Positions 1-8,544 are shown, counted from the stretch's first letter. The stretch: 64,000 nt of DNA from Halostella salina (GCF_003675855.1 NZ_RCIH01000007.1:1-64000), one strand, 5' to 3'. Numbers and translations: made by a program. Notes: generated from the letters alone by a model not told the origin.

Positions 1-1255
1 TGTCGTTGTGGATCTCGATGGCGCGGTCGACGTCGCCCTCGTACTCCACCAGCGCGACGTGGGGGCCGAACACCTCCTCCTTGAGACAGCGCAGGTCCTC
101 GTCGTAGTCGACCTCGTAGACGAACGGCCCGACCCAGTTCCCGTCCTCGTGGCCCTCCGGGATCTCCTCGGCGTCCAGTTCCGCCCGGTCGACCAGCACG
201 TTCGCGCCCTCCTGCTCGGCCAGGTCGTTGTACCGCTGGATCTTCTCGACGTGGCCCGGCTCGATGGCCGGCCCCATGAACGTGTCCTCCTCGAGCGGGT
301 CGCCGACGGCGACCTGCTCGGCGACCTCGACGAACCGCTCCTTGAACTCGTCGTACACGTCCGAATGAACGATCAGCCGCTCGGAGGAGACGCAGCGCTG
401 CCCCGTCGTCTTGAAGCTCGACATCACCGCCGAGTGGACGGCGATGTCCAGGTCGGCCTCCTCGGTGATCACGATGCCGTTCTTGCCGCCCATCTCACAG
501 GCCGCGAGCTTGCCGGGCGTGCCGCCGACCTTGCTGGCGACCTCCTGGCCGACCTCCGCCGAACCGGTGAAGAGGACGGTGTCGGTGCGGTCGTCCTCGA
601 CGATGGCGTTGCCCGCGTCGCCGAAGCCCTGCACCATGTTGAACACGCCGTCGGGGATGCCGGCGTCCTCGAACATCTCGGCGATGATCTGGCCACACCA
701 CGGCGTCTGCTCGGCGGGCTTCCAGACGACGGTGTTGCCCTCGACCAGCGAGACGGCCATGTGCCAGAACGGAATGGCGACCGGGAAGTTCCACGGCGTG
801 ATACAGCCGACGACGCCCCGCGGTTTGCGGCGCATGTAGGCGTCTTTCTCGGGGATCTCGGAGGGCACGACGTCGCCTTTCGGGTGGCGGGCGTCGCCGG
901 CGGCCCACTCGACCATGTGCCACGCTTCGGTCACGTCGGCTTTCCCCTCGCTGATCTCCTTGCCGCACTCCTTGGTGACGACCTCACCCAGTTCCTGGTG
1001 TCGGTCCCGCAGTTCGTGGTAGATATCCCAGAGGTACTCCGCCCGCTCGATCCGGGAGAGTTCGCGCCACTCCTCGAAGGCCTCGTCGGCGGCGGCCATC
1101 GCGCGGTCGATGTCCGCCTCGGTGCCCCGGCGGAACTCGCCCAGCGTCTCGCCCGTCGCCGGATTTTCGCTCTCGAACGTCTCCGTTCCCTCGCCGTCGG
1201 TCCACTCGCCGTCGATGTAGTGGCGGTAGGTCTCCTGGCCGGTCTGTTGACTCAT
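1..1255 (-). CDS. Aldehyde dehydrogenase, NAD(P)+-dependent (3' end outside window)
   Basis: Oxidises an aldehyde to the acid with NAD(P)+; the substrate cannot be told. Translating the minus strand from the ATG at 1255 gives an open frame to the window edge starting MSQQTGQETYRHYIDGEWTD. Family landmarks are in order: the Rossmann-region CITPWNFPVAIPFWHMA, the glycine motif FTGSAEVGQEVA, the general-base glutamate in CEMGGKNG, and the catalytic cysteine in TTGQRCVSSERL. About 418 codons are visible; family members are usually 480-510 residues, so only the C-terminal tail is missing. The gene is convergent with nothing on its left that can be seen. On the right it is followed upstream by a co-directional kinase-like gene. 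Family call is firm; substrate is unknown. Confidence 0.93.
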   Translation of the reverse strand, partial: MSQQTGQETYRHYIDGEWTDGEGTETFESENPATGETLGEFRRGTEADIDRAMAAADEAFEEWRELSRIERAEYLWDIYHELRDRHQELGEVVTKECGKEISEGKADVTEAWHMVEWAAGDARHPKGDVVPSEIPEKDAYMRRKPRGVVGCITPWNFPVAIPFWHMAVSLVEGNTVVWKPAEQTPWCGQIIAEMFEDAGIPDGVFNMVQGFGDAGNAIVEDDRTDTVLFTGSAEVGQEVASKVGGTPGKLAACEMGGKNGIVITEEADLDIAVHSAVMSSFKTTGQRCVSSERLIVHSDVYDEFKERFVEVAEQVAVGDPLEEDTFMGPAIEPGHVEKIQRYNDLAEQEGANVLVDRAELDAEEIPEGHEDGNWVGPFVYEVDYDEDLRCLKEEVFGPHVALVEYEGDVDRAIEIHND

Positions 1256-1341
1256 GCGTGGCAAAAATTGGATCGTCCACAATTAAAAAATCATCTAGTC
1301 CGTCGCCGGGCGGCGGCCCGCCGGGTCGACCGGCGACCCCG

Positions 1342-2148
1342 TCAACCGCTGGCGTCGGCGACCTTCTCGATCTCGCCTTTCAGCCGTTCGGCGTCGAAGT
1401 CGTGGTCCGGGCGGACGTTGACGAAGTCGAGGAACTCGCGGGCGTCGAGCAGGTCGCCCGGCGAGTACGCGTCCAGCGCGAGTTCGACGACGGTTCGCGT
1501 GCCGAGCATCGGTTCGAGCGTCGCCAGCGCGGAGGCCAGGTCGTACGCCCGTGCGTTGGCGATCCCGTCCTCGCGGACGCTCGTCGCGTCGATGAAGTAC
1601 ACCTCGCCGCCCTTGACGAGGACGTTCTCGCCCCGGAGGTCGCCGTGGGCCAGTCCGTCGTCGTGCATCCGCCACAGGTGTTCGAACAGCTCCGGCGTGA
1701 GTCGGCGGGCCTCGTCGGCGGCAACGTCGTCGAACGTCCGGAAGTCGTCCAGATACTCCAGCACGAGCACGCCGTGCCCGTCGACCTCGAACGCCTCGAC
1801 CGGTTCGGGGGCGTTGACACCGATCTCACGCATCCGGACCGTCGCGGCGAGTTCGCGCTCGGCCATCTCCAGTGGGCTTCCGACGTGGTCGAAAAACCCC
1901 TCGCGGCCGCTGGTGACCGCGCCGAGGTTGCGGCCGGTCGTGAACACGGCGTGGACGAACGCGTTCTGCCGGGAAACGATCTTCACGAACCACTCCTCGT
2001 CGACGACGCAGGGGGTCGACAGCCAGTTGTCGGCGTCGAGGAACTCCACGCGCACCTCGTCGCGCCCGGTCCGGTCGGCTAGCTCCCGGGCGACCGCCTC
2101 CGTGGCCGCCCAGTCGACCGTCCCGCGGACCAGGTCGCGCACCTCCAT
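1342..2148 (-). CDS. RIO/Bud32-like small-molecule or protein kinase
   Basis: A 268-residue protein of the protein-kinase-like fold. Visible kinase landmarks are the putative ATP-anchoring lysine in EEWFVKIVS, the hinge-like VLVLEYLDDF, the catalytic loop HGDLRGENVLV (Asp base and Asn metal ligand), and FIDATSV, whose Asp replaces the DFG Asp as in RIO and Bud32 kinases. There is no long C-lobe activation segment, also as in RIO/Bud32. The start at 2148 is chosen because the open frame upstream runs back into the divergent acyl-CoA dehydrogenase promoter and coding region. It is not fused to a Kae1 domain, so it is not the usual haloarchaeal KEOPS Kae1-Bud32 protein. Substrate unknown. Confidence 0.75.
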   Translation of the reverse strand: MEVRDLVRGTVDWAATEAVARELADRTGRDEVRVEFLDADNWLSTPCVVDEEWFVKIVSRQNAFVHAVFTTGRNLGAVTSGREGFFDHVGSPLEMAERELAATVRMREIGVNAPEPVEAFEVDGHGVLVLEYLDDFRTFDDVAADEARRLTPELFEHLWRMHDDGLAHGDLRGENVLVKGGEVYFIDATSVREDGIANARAYDLASALATLEPMLGTRTVVELALDAYSPGDLLDAREFLDFVNVRPDHDFDAERLKGEIEKVADASG

Positions 2149-2223
2149 GTCGGTTCGAAGACGACCCACGCTGATAAATCTCTCCGCGGCAGTCGGCTCG
2201 CTGTCCCGGCGTATCTCCCATGG

Positions 2224-2229
2224 TTTTAT
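2224..2229 (+). promoter_or_regulatory. TATA box of acyl-CoA dehydrogenase (leaderless)
   Basis: TTTTAT lies 25-30 nt before the ATG at 2254, the spacing expected for a haloarchaeal leaderless transcript. This supports the ATG at 2254 over the GTG at 2245. Confidence 0.55.
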
Positions 2230-2253
2230 CTCCGGGTTCGGCAAGTGTTGCGT

Positions 2254-3396
2254 ATGGAGTTCGACCTGCCCGACGAGCACCGGATGATCCGGGACAGCGT
2301 CCGGGACTTCTGCGAGTCGGAGATCGCCCCGATCGCACAGGAGATCGAGGACGAGCACAGGTTCCCCGCCGAGGTGTTCGACCAGCTCGCCGAGCTGGAC
2401 ATGATGGGCGTCCCCGTCGCCGAGGAGTACGGTGGTCTGGGTGGCGACCAGCTGATGTACTCGCTGGTCACCGAGGAACTGGGCCGGGTGTCCGGCTCGG
2501 TCGGCCTCTCCTACGCGGCCCACGTCAGCCTCGCCACCAAGCCGATCGAGCTGTTCGGCACCGAGGCACAGAAGGAGCGCTGGCTCCGGCCGCTCGCCGA
2601 GGGCGAGTACGTCGGCGGCTGGGCGCTGACGGAGCCGGACAGCGGGAGCGACGCCAGCGACATGGACACGATGGCCCGGAAGGAGGGCGACGAGTGGGTC
2701 ATCAACGGCACCAAGCAGTTCATCACGAACGCGAGCGAGGCCGGGAGCGTCCTCGTCAAGGCCGTCACCGATCCCGACGCCGGCTACGACGGCATCTCGA
2801 CGTTCATCGTCGACCCCCGGAACGACGACGGGTTCGAGGTGACGACGGTGTGGGACAAGATGGGGCTGAACGCCTCACCGACCTGCGAGATCCAACTGGA
2901 CGACGTCCGGGTCCCCGAAGACCGCCTGCTCGGCGAGGAAGGCGACGGCTGGGACCAGACGAAGAAGACGCTCGACGGGGGCCGCATCTCCATCGCGGCG
3001 CTCTCCGTCGGCCTCGCGCAGGGAGCCTACGAGGCCGCAAAGGAGTACTCGACGGAGCGCGAGCAGTTCGGCCAGCCCATCTCGAAGTTCGACGCCGTCC
3101 GCGACAAGGTCGTCGAGATGGAGCGCAAGACCGAGCGCGCCCGCCTGCTCACCCGCAAGGCCGCCTGCCGGTACGACCGCGGCGAGTCGGTGACGAAGGA
3201 GAGCGCGCTCGCCAAGCTAGACGCCAGCGAGGCCGCCCGCGAGGTCGCAGAGGAGGCAGTACAGACGCTCGGCGGCTACGGCTACACGACGGACTTCGCC
3301 CCCCAGCGGTTCTACCGCGACGCGAAGCTGATGGAGATCGGCGAGGGAACCAGCGAGATCCAGCATCTCGTCATCGGCCGCGAACTCGGCCTGTAG
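2254..3396 (+). CDS. Acyl-CoA dehydrogenase (FAD)
   Basis: Catalyses alpha,beta-desaturation of an acyl-CoA, passing electrons to an electron-transfer flavoprotein; first step of beta-oxidation or of branched-chain acyl-CoA breakdown. The 380-residue length matches the family. Three domains can be read: N-terminal helices starting MEFDLPDEHRMIRD, the middle beta domain with WALTEPDSGSDASDM and the FAD-binding stretch, and the C-terminal helices ending in EIGEGTSEIQHLVIGREL, where the Glu before GTSEI is the usual catalytic base position. A GTG nine nt upstream is in frame but the promoter spacing favours ATG 2254. A paralogue lies at 18495-19637. Chain-length specificity cannot be assigned. 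Confidence 0.93.
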   Translation: MEFDLPDEHRMIRDSVRDFCESEIAPIAQEIEDEHRFPAEVFDQLAELDMMGVPVAEEYGGLGGDQLMYSLVTEELGRVSGSVGLSYAAHVSLATKPIELFGTEAQKERWLRPLAEGEYVGGWALTEPDSGSDASDMDTMARKEGDEWVINGTKQFITNASEAGSVLVKAVTDPDAGYDGISTFIVDPRNDDGFEVTTVWDKMGLNASPTCEIQLDDVRVPEDRLLGEEGDGWDQTKKTLDGGRISIAALSVGLAQGAYEAAKEYSTEREQFGQPISKFDAVRDKVVEMERKTERARLLTRKAACRYDRGESVTKESALAKLDASEAAREVAEEAVQTLGGYGYTTDFAPQRFYRDAKLMEIGEGTSEIQHLVIGRELGL

Positions 3397-3423
3397 TCGG
3401 GTCGGCCGCGCGCCGCTACCGTC

Positions 3424-4065
3424 CTACCGCCGCGCGAAGGCGACGGCACAGACATGTTCGACCAGCAGCGCCGCCGCCAGCGCACCGACGCCGGCGACCG
3501 CGGGTTCGATCGCGCTCAGCCCGAGTTCGGCCAGGAACGGCGCGACCAGGTCGCTCCACCGGGCGGAGCACAGCCACAGCGTCGCGCCGCCGGCCTGGAC
3601 GACGCTGAACCCGAGCGTCCGCAGGTCGGCCACGTTCGACGGGAGCGCGCGGCCGCGGAACGCGCTGTCCGCGACGGTGTGCTGGGACACCAGCAGGACG
3701 GCGAGCAGGACGCCGGCACCGAGCAGGCCGGCGAGGCTCCCGACCCACGCCACGGCGGCGAGCCACGCCACCCACAGCGCCGTTCCCGACGCGCTGACCG
3801 CCGCGTCGGTCAGGCCGAGCGACGCGCCGTCGATCCCGTTGACCGCCAGGTCCAGCAGGTAGTGGGTCAGCAGGAGGCCGAGCGCGAGGACGGCGACGCC
3901 CGCGACCGCGGCCCGCGAGAACAGCGCCGCGTCCTCGACGAACGCCAGCCAGACGACGAGCGCGAGCGTCTCGACCCCCGTGGCGGTTGCGACGAGACCG
4001 TACCTGCCGATCGTCGCGGCGAGCAGCCGCGTCCGCGTCCGCTGGACGTACCGGCGGGTCGCCAT
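3424..4065 (-). CDS. Integral membrane protein, unknown function
   Basis: A 213-residue hydrophobic protein with about six predicted membrane segments (for example VETLALVVWLAFVEDAALF, AAVAGVAVLALGLLLTHYLL, AWLAAVAWVGSLAGLLGAG). There are no recognisable catalytic motifs. The start at 4065 (MATRRYVQRTRTRLL) is preferred over the ATG at 4101 because a TATA-like ATAACA lies about 27 nt upstream of 4065 on the minus strand, consistent with a leaderless message. It is convergent with the acyl-CoA dehydrogenase, stopping 27 bp from its end. I do not recognise the family. Confidence 0.7.
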   Translation of the reverse strand: MATRRYVQRTRTRLLAATIGRYGLVATATGVETLALVVWLAFVEDAALFSRAAVAGVAVLALGLLLTHYLLDLAVNGIDGASLGLTDAAVSASGTALWVAWLAAVAWVGSLAGLLGAGVLLAVLLVSQHTVADSAFRGRALPSNVADLRTLGFSVVQAGGATLWLCSARWSDLVAPFLAELGLSAIEPAVAGVGALAAALLVEHVCAVAFARR

Positions 4066-4254
4066 GTCGGCGTTGGTGTCGGTGGGGCACTTTGTTATCA
4101 TCCCGTTACCGCCAGAATCGGCCTGTATCGACCGGTAATCGCGCCTTTCGCGGTGGGTGTGCACGACGGTACTGAACGCGTTGCGGCCATTGTCGGACCG
4201 ACACGACACTAACGGCCAAGAGTCATCCGGGTTGGTTTCGGCCGATTTGGTTAC

Positions 4255-4291
4255 AACCGGATTGGTTACCGAAACGGTGACCACACCGGTT
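4255..4291. repeat. Imperfect inverted repeat (possible operator)
   Basis: Two 17-nt arms, beginning AACCGG and ending CCGGTT, pair at 14 of 17 positions around an AAA centre. It lies in the gene-free region, about 190 bp upstream of the membrane protein gene that starts at 4065. No assigned partner regulator. Confidence 0.45.
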
Positions 4292-4348
4292 GCTGTACCA
4301 GCCAGCGATCCACCGAGAACGTCACTATTCGGACATGGTTACACGGCC

Positions 4349-4566
4349 GCGCTCGGCGTTCATGCCGAGCGCACGGGGAAAGGCAGGTACTCGAAGCGTG
4401 CGCTGACATCCGTCAGCGTCTTCACGAGCGAAGCGAGTGAAGGCTCGTGGGACCTTCGGTCCCACGGCGTTCGCGCAGACTGGCGGGCCTGGACCGACGC
4501 GCGAGCAGCGCGAGCGCGTCGTGGAGGACATTGAAAGGGCGACGCGGCGGACGCCAGTCCGCCGCG
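4349..4566. repeat. Cluster of five hairpins in a gene-free region
   Basis: The 511 bp between the membrane protein start (4065) and the end of gdhA (4577) hold no credible gene. Five inverted repeats follow one another: 4349-4357/4364-4372 (9 bp, loop 6), 4401-4407/4412-4418 (7 bp, loop 4), 4420-4425/4437-4442 (6 bp, loop 11), 4446-4454/4458-4466 (9 bp, loop 3) and 4543-4552/4557-4566 (10 bp, loop 4). The first four are nearly contiguous. They could be a structured RNA, dispersed intergenic palindromes, or a strong transcription stop. I do not recognise tRNA, RNase P, SRP or rRNA signatures. Confidence 0.6.
4543..4566 (-). terminator. Hairpin at the 3' end of gdhA
   Basis: A perfect 10-bp stem with a GCCA loop sits 11 nt beyond the gdhA stop codon. 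On the minus strand it is followed after about 10 nt by a short pyrimidine run (CCCTTTC). Such hairpins are not the usual archaeal terminator, so the assignment is by position only. Confidence 0.4.
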
Positions 4567-4576
4567 AGGGCTTTCT

Positions 4577-5833
4577 TTAGGGCCAGTCGCCGGCCTGCTC
4601 GTAGGCGTCCAGCACGCGCTGGATGGCGACGACGTAGGCGGCGACCCGGAAGCTCGGCAGGTCGCGTTCCTCGAAGGCGTCGACAAGCGTGTCGAACTGG
4701 TCGACGATCCGCCGTTCGAGTTCGTCGTTGACCTTCTCCTCGGACCAGTAGAACCGCTGGCGGTTCTGCACCCACTCGAAGTAGGAGACGGTGACGCCGC
4801 CGGCGTTCGCGAGGATGTCCGGGACGACGAGCACGTCCTTGTCCTCCAGCACGTCGTCGCCGTCCGGGGTGATCGGGCCGTTCGCGGCCTCGCTGATCAC
4901 GTCGGCCGACACGTCCCGGGCGATCGCCTCGTCGATGGCGTTTTCGAGCGCCGCGGGGATCAGCAGGTCGACGTCGAGGGTCAGCAGGTCCTCGTTGGTG
5001 ATCTCCTCGTCGGCCCCGTCGTAGCCGACGACGCTGCCGGTCTCGCGCTTGTGGTCCTTCGCGGCGACGGGGTCGAAGCCGTCCTCGGTGTAGATCCCGC
5101 CGCTGGAGTCGGAGACGGCGACGACCGTCGCGCCCATCTCGTCGATCAGCTTCGCCGAGATCCAGCCCGCGTTGCCGTAGCCCTGGACGGCGACTGTCGC
5201 GCCCTCTAAGTCCTTGTCGAGGTAGTCGAACGCCTCGCGGGCGGCCAGCACCGTCGAGCGGCCGGTCGCCTCGACGCGGCCGGCGCTCCCGCCGCTGGAA
5301 ATGTCCTTGCCGGTGATGACGCCGGGCGCGGTCGTGTTCTCGATCGTCTCGTAGGTGTCCTTGATCCAGTTCATCTCCCGCTGGCCGGTGTTGACGTCCG
5401 GCGCGGGGATGTCCTTGTCCTCGCCGATGATGGGGGTCAGCTCCTTGCCGAACGAGCGTGTGAGCCGCTCCAGTTCCCCGTCGCTGTACTCGGCGGGGTC
5501 GACGACGATACCGCCCTTCCCGCCGCCAAGCGGGATGCCGGCGGTGGCGCACTTGTACACCATCCACCCGGAGAGCGCCTTCACCTCGTCGCGGCTGACG
5601 CCGGGGTGGTAACGGATCCCGCCCTTGTACGGCCCGCGGTCGCCGTTGAACTGCGACCGGAACGCCTTGAACACCTCGACGGAGCCGTCGTCGAGTTCGA
5701 CCGAGAGGTTCGTTTCGAGGACGCGCTCGGGGCGTTTCAGGCGCGTCAGCACCCCCTCGTCGATGTCGAGGTACTCGGCCGCCTCGTCGACCTGCTGTTG
5801 CAAGCTCTCGAACGGGTTGACCCCTTCGGACAT
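4577..5833 (-). CDS. gdhA: Glutamate dehydrogenase (first paralogue)
   Basis: Interconverts glutamate and 2-oxoglutarate plus ammonium with NAD(P)H. It is a 418-residue hexameric-type enzyme. The catalytic region [13 protein letters not shown] carries the signature Lys; [14 protein letters not shown] is the substrate-binding strand; [10 protein letters not shown] is the dinucleotide-binding turn; and [16 protein letters not shown] is the conserved C-terminal motif. The start [15 protein letters not shown] at 5833 has GTTTAAC 26-32 nt upstream, fitting a leaderless message. It is divergent from a second glutamate dehydrogenase at 6251 with about half its sequence clearly similar. Coenzyme preference cannot be read safely. 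Confidence 0.95.
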   Translation of the reverse strand: MSEGVNPFESLQQQVDEAAEYLDIDEGVLTRLKRPERVLETNLSVELDDGSVEVFKAFRSQFNGDRGPYKGGIRYHPGVSRDEVKALSGWMVYKCATAGIPLGGGKGGIVVDPAEYSDGELERLTRSFGKELTPIIGEDKDIPAPDVNTGQREMNWIKDTYETIENTTAPGVITGKDISSGGSAGRVEATGRSTVLAAREAFDYLDKDLEGATVAVQGYGNAGWISAKLIDEMGATVVAVSDSSGGIYTEDGFDPVAAKDHKRETGSVVGYDGADEEITNEDLLTLDVDLLIPAALENAIDEAIARDVSADVISEAANGPITPDGDDVLEDKDVLVVPDILANAGGVTVSYFEWVQNRQRFYWSEEKVNDELERRIVDQFDTLVDAFEERDLPSFRVAAYVVAIQRVLDAYEQAGDWP

Positions 5834-5858
5834 GTCTGAGAGAACGCCCGGGTTTCAG

Positions 5859-5865
5859 GTTAAAC
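5859..5865 (-). promoter_or_regulatory. TATA box of gdhA
   Basis: Minus-strand GTTTAAC, 26-32 nt before the gdhA ATG. It shares a 295-bp AT-richer divergent promoter region with the second glutamate dehydrogenase locus. Confidence 0.6.
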
Positions 5866-6096
5866 GTACTGGTTTCCGTATAACGATGGTAATAATTAGC
5901 CCGGTGTCATAATACGGTGGGGATGTGAGGGGAAGACGGAGCTGACCGACGGGCAAGAACCGATCGTTCGGGCAGTATCGGCTCGGTCTGCCCGGAATCG
6001 CCGTGCGAACGAACGACATGACCGTCGGTAGAACGCCTGAAACAGCTGTTCTCGACGACCAGAATATAGTGTGGTTATATGTCGTAATAGAATAAG

Positions 6097-6103
6097 TATT
6101 ATA
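6097..6103 (+). promoter_or_regulatory. TATA box upstream of uORF/gdhB
   Basis: TATTATA lies 26-32 nt before the ATG at 6129, so transcription should begin at or beside that ATG. It is about 150 nt before the gdhB start at 6251, so gdhB would have a leader of about 120 nt occupied by the upstream ORF. Confidence 0.6.
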
Positions 6104-6128
6104 CCTACGAGTCGGCTGTCCACGAACG

Positions 6129-6245
6129 ATGCACGCTATCGCCGACGAGCGAGTCGACTCGAACGACAGCAGACGGCCGCCGACAGCGACGGCCGACCGA
6201 ACCGAACGCGCCCCGAAGCCTGCTGCCGGGCAGGAGGCCGCGTGA
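6129..6245 (+). CDS. Leaderless 38-codon upstream ORF before gdhB
   Basis: An ORF of 38 residues beginning [16 protein letters not shown] and ending in AAGQEAA. Its ATG sits exactly where a leaderless transcript from the TATTATA box would start. Its stop codon (6243-6245) overlaps an in-frame GTG of gdhB in a GTGA arrangement, and lies 5 nt before the preferred gdhB ATG at 6251. This geometry is that of translational coupling or of a leader peptide. The peptide is Arg/Ala/Pro-rich with no run of one amino acid that would suggest classical attenuation. It could be noncoding chance; conservation would decide. Confidence 0.45.
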   Translation: MHAIADERVDSNDSRRPPTATADRTERAPKPAAGQEAA

Positions 6246-6250
6246 TCGGC

Positions 6251-7549
6251 ATGTCCTCTGAAACCGCCGAGACGGGAACCACGACACCGGAGCGAGATGA
6301 AGACGAGGAGCCCGAGTCCGCCCTGCAGACGGCGCGACGACAGCTCTCCCGGGCCGCCGCACACCTCGACATCGACTCGAACGTGGTCGAGCGACTGAAA
6401 CATCCCGCCGGCGTCCACCGGGTCGCGGTGCCGCTGGAGCGCGACGACGGCTCGCTGGATGTGTTCACCGGCTACCGCGCACAGCACGACAGCGTCCGCG
6501 GGCCGTTCAAGGGCGGCCTCCGCTTCCACCCGGGCGTCACCGAGGACGAATGCATCGGCCTCGGGATGTGGATGACCTGGAAATGCGCCGTCATGGACCT
6601 GCCGTTCGGCGGCGCGAAGGGAGGCGTCGTCGTCGACCCCAAATCGCTCAGCGAGGGCGAGAAGGAGCGGCTCACCCGGCGGTTCGCACAGGAACTCCGC
6701 GATGTCATCGGCCCGAAGCGCGACATCCCCGCGCCGGACATGGGCACCGACGCCCAGACGATGTCGTGGTTCATGGACGCCTACAGCATGCAGGAGGGCG
6801 AGACGATCCCCGGCGTGGTGACGGGCAAGCCGCCGGTCGTCGGCGGAAGCTACGGCCGCGAGGAAGCGCCCGGCCGCAGCGTCGCGATCGTTACCCGGGA
6901 GGCCATCGACTACTACGACATGGAGATCGACGACGTGACCGTCGCCGTCCAGGGGTTCGGGAGCGTCGGGGCCAACGCCGCGCGCCTGCTCGACGACTGG
7001 GGGGCCGACATCGTCGCCATCAGCGACGTGAACGGGGCCGTCTACGACCCCGACGGTATCGACACCCGCGACGTGCCGACCCACGAGGAGGAGCCCGAGG
7101 CGGTGACGAAGTACGCCGACGACCTCATCCCCAACGAGGAACTGCTCGAACTCGACGTCGACGTGCTGATCCCGGCCGCGGTCGGGAACGTCATCACCGA
7201 GGACAACGCCGGCGACGTGCAGGCTGACCTCGTGGTCGAGGGCGCGAACGGCCCGACGACGTTCGCCGCCGACTCGATCCTCGAGGAGCGCGGGGTCCCC
7301 GTCATCCCCGATATCCTGGCGAACGCCGGCGGCGTCACCGTCTCCTACTTCGAGTGGCTGCAGGACATCAACCGGCGCTCCTGGTCGCTCGAACGCGTGA
7401 ACGAGGAACTGGAGTCCGAGATGCTCGACGCCTGGGCGGCGGTGCGGGCGGAAGTCGAGGAGCGTGACGTGACCTGGCGCGACGCCGCCTACGTCGTCGC
7501 GCTCTCCCGGATCGCCGAGTCACACGAGAAACGCGGTCTCTGGCCCTAG
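6251..7549 (+). CDS. gdhB: Glutamate dehydrogenase (second paralogue)
   Basis: Same reaction as gdhA. The 432 residues include [12 protein letters not shown], the catalytic [13 protein letters not shown], the nucleotide-binding [17 protein letters not shown] and [16 protein letters not shown]. Compared with gdhA it has an extra acidic N-terminal stretch of about 20 residues. The ATG at 6251 ([17 protein letters not shown]) is preferred; a GTG at 6242 is also in frame and overlaps the upstream ORF stop. Its stop codon overlaps the convergent CitE-family gene by 4 nt. The two paralogues probably differ in coenzyme or direction, as in other haloarchaea with several GDHs, but this is inference. 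Confidence 0.94.
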   Translation: MSSETAETGTTTPERDEDEEPESALQTARRQLSRAAAHLDIDSNVVERLKHPAGVHRVAVPLERDDGSLDVFTGYRAQHDSVRGPFKGGLRFHPGVTEDECIGLGMWMTWKCAVMDLPFGGAKGGVVVDPKSLSEGEKERLTRRFAQELRDVIGPKRDIPAPDMGTDAQTMSWFMDAYSMQEGETIPGVVTGKPPVVGGSYGREEAPGRSVAIVTREAIDYYDMEIDDVTVAVQGFGSVGANAARLLDDWGADIVAISDVNGAVYDPDGIDTRDVPTHEEEPEAVTKYADDLIPNEELLELDVDVLIPAAVGNVITEDNAGDVQADLVVEGANGPTTFAADSILEERGVPVIPDILANAGGVTVSYFEWLQDINRRSWSLERVNEELESEMLDAWAAVRAEVEERDVTWRDAAYVVALSRIAESHEKRGLWP

Positions 7550-8406
7550 ATCCGGTCGGCCGCCTCGGCCCGCTCTATCACTCGCTCCGCCTGCGCGACC
7601 AGCGGCGCGTCGACCATCTCGCCGTCGACGCGGAACACGCCCCGCTCGGCCTCGTCGGCGCGTTCCTTCGCGGCCAGCACCTCGCGGGCCCACTCGATCC
7701 GGTCCTCGTCGGGCGTGAACGCCTCGTTGATCGGGTCGACCTGCCCGGGGTGGATCGCCATCTTCCCGTCGTAGCCCAGTTCGGCCGCGAACTGGGTCGC
7801 GTCCCGAAGCCCCTCGATGTCCTCGATGTCCGTGAACACGGTGTCGACGGCGTCGACGCCGGCGGCGCTCGCCGCGAGGACGGCGTGCTCGCGGGCGTAC
7901 AGCACCTCCGTCCCCTCGTCGGTCCGGGACGCGCCGATGTCGGCCGCCAGGTCCTCCGCGCCGAAGACGAGCGCGTCCGTCGCCTCGGCCGCCGCGATCG
8001 CCTCGGCGTGTAACACGCCCGCGGCCGACTCGACGAGCGCCAGCACGGGGCGCGGGCAGTCGCGCTCGTCGAGGAGTCGCCACAGCGTCCGCACGTCGTC
8101 GGCGTCGCCCGCCTTCGGAAGCATGACGCTGTCGACGGTCGCCGCGGCCGCATCGTCGCCGAGGACGGCGTCTACGTCCGCCGCGGCAGCGACGCCGACC
8201 GGATTGACGCGGACGCACACCTCCGACGCGGGGTCGAACGCCGGGTCGACCAGTACCGACCGGACCGCCTCCCTGGCCTCGGCTTTCCGCGCCGGGGCGA
8301 CGGCGTCTTCGAGGTCGAACACCACCACGTCCGCGCCCGCATCGGGTGCCTTCCGAAGGAGGTCCGGTTGGTCGCCGGGGCTGAACAGGACGCTTCTGCG
8401 AGCCAT
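7546..8406 (-). CDS. CitE-family lyase (HpcH/HpaI aldolase, malyl-CoA/citryl-CoA lyase-like)
   Basis: A 286-residue TIM-barrel protein of the CitE-like family, which cleaves or forms C-C bonds in CoA thioesters such as malyl-CoA, beta-methylmalyl-CoA or citryl-CoA. Evidence: N-terminal [32 protein letters not shown] with metal-site acids, CVRVNP with the CoA/substrate Arg, [24 protein letters not shown] with metal ligands, and the late [16 protein letters not shown]. There are no CitD or CitF partners nearby, so it is not a citrate lyase beta chain. A MaoC hydratase lies 2 kb away, separated by a pilin-like gene. Start 8406 chosen over the in-frame ATG at 8436 because of the conserved MARRSVLF N-terminus. 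Confidence 0.88.
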   Translation of the reverse strand: MARRSVLFSPGDQPDLLRKAPDAGADVVVFDLEDAVAPARKAEAREAVRSVLVDPAFDPASEVCVRVNPVGVAAAADVDAVLGDDAAAATVDSVMLPKAGDADDVRTLWRLLDERDCPRPVLALVESAAGVLHAEAIAAAEATDALVFGAEDLAADIGASRTDEGTEVLYAREHAVLAASAAGVDAVDTVFTDIEDIEGLRDATQFAAELGYDGKMAIHPGQVDPINEAFTPDEDRIEWAREVLAAKERADEAERGVFRVDGEMVDAPLVAQAERVIERAEAADRI

Positions 8407-8510
8407 GTCCGAGTGTCCGGCCAGCGGGGGCTTCAAACCCCCCGGAACCGTCGGGGGTTCTTTTCATGCCCATCGAGCGTGACAACGTTTAAGCCGGTCG
8501 CGTGACATTC

Positions 8511-8522
8511 TTCTCCGGAGAA
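8511..8522. repeat. Perfect 12-nt palindrome upstream of the pilin-like gene
   Basis: TTCTCCGGAGAA is a perfect palindrome 23-34 nt before the ATG at 8545. It sits just downstream of a TTTAAG box at about 8489-8494, i.e. near the expected transcription start, where a repressor would act. Confidence 0.4.
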
Positions 8523-8544
8523 CCGACACTTTCCCCTCGCAATC

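Noticed and set aside
8-2287. A 759-residue open frame on the plus strand
   Set aside because: It runs opposite to the aldehyde dehydrogenase and kinase genes, has no family motifs, and is an antisense artefact of high-GC codon bias.
4349-4566. RNase P RNA, SRP RNA or tRNA in the hairpin cluster
   Set aside because: None of the expected conserved boxes (for example the RNase P GAGGAAAGUC box or a tRNA T-loop GGTTC pairing with an acceptor stem) is present.
4447-4731. A 94-residue Arg-rich open frame near the hairpin cluster
   Set aside because: Extreme Arg/Ser composition and overlap with the hairpins and gdhA; not a credible haloarchaeal protein.
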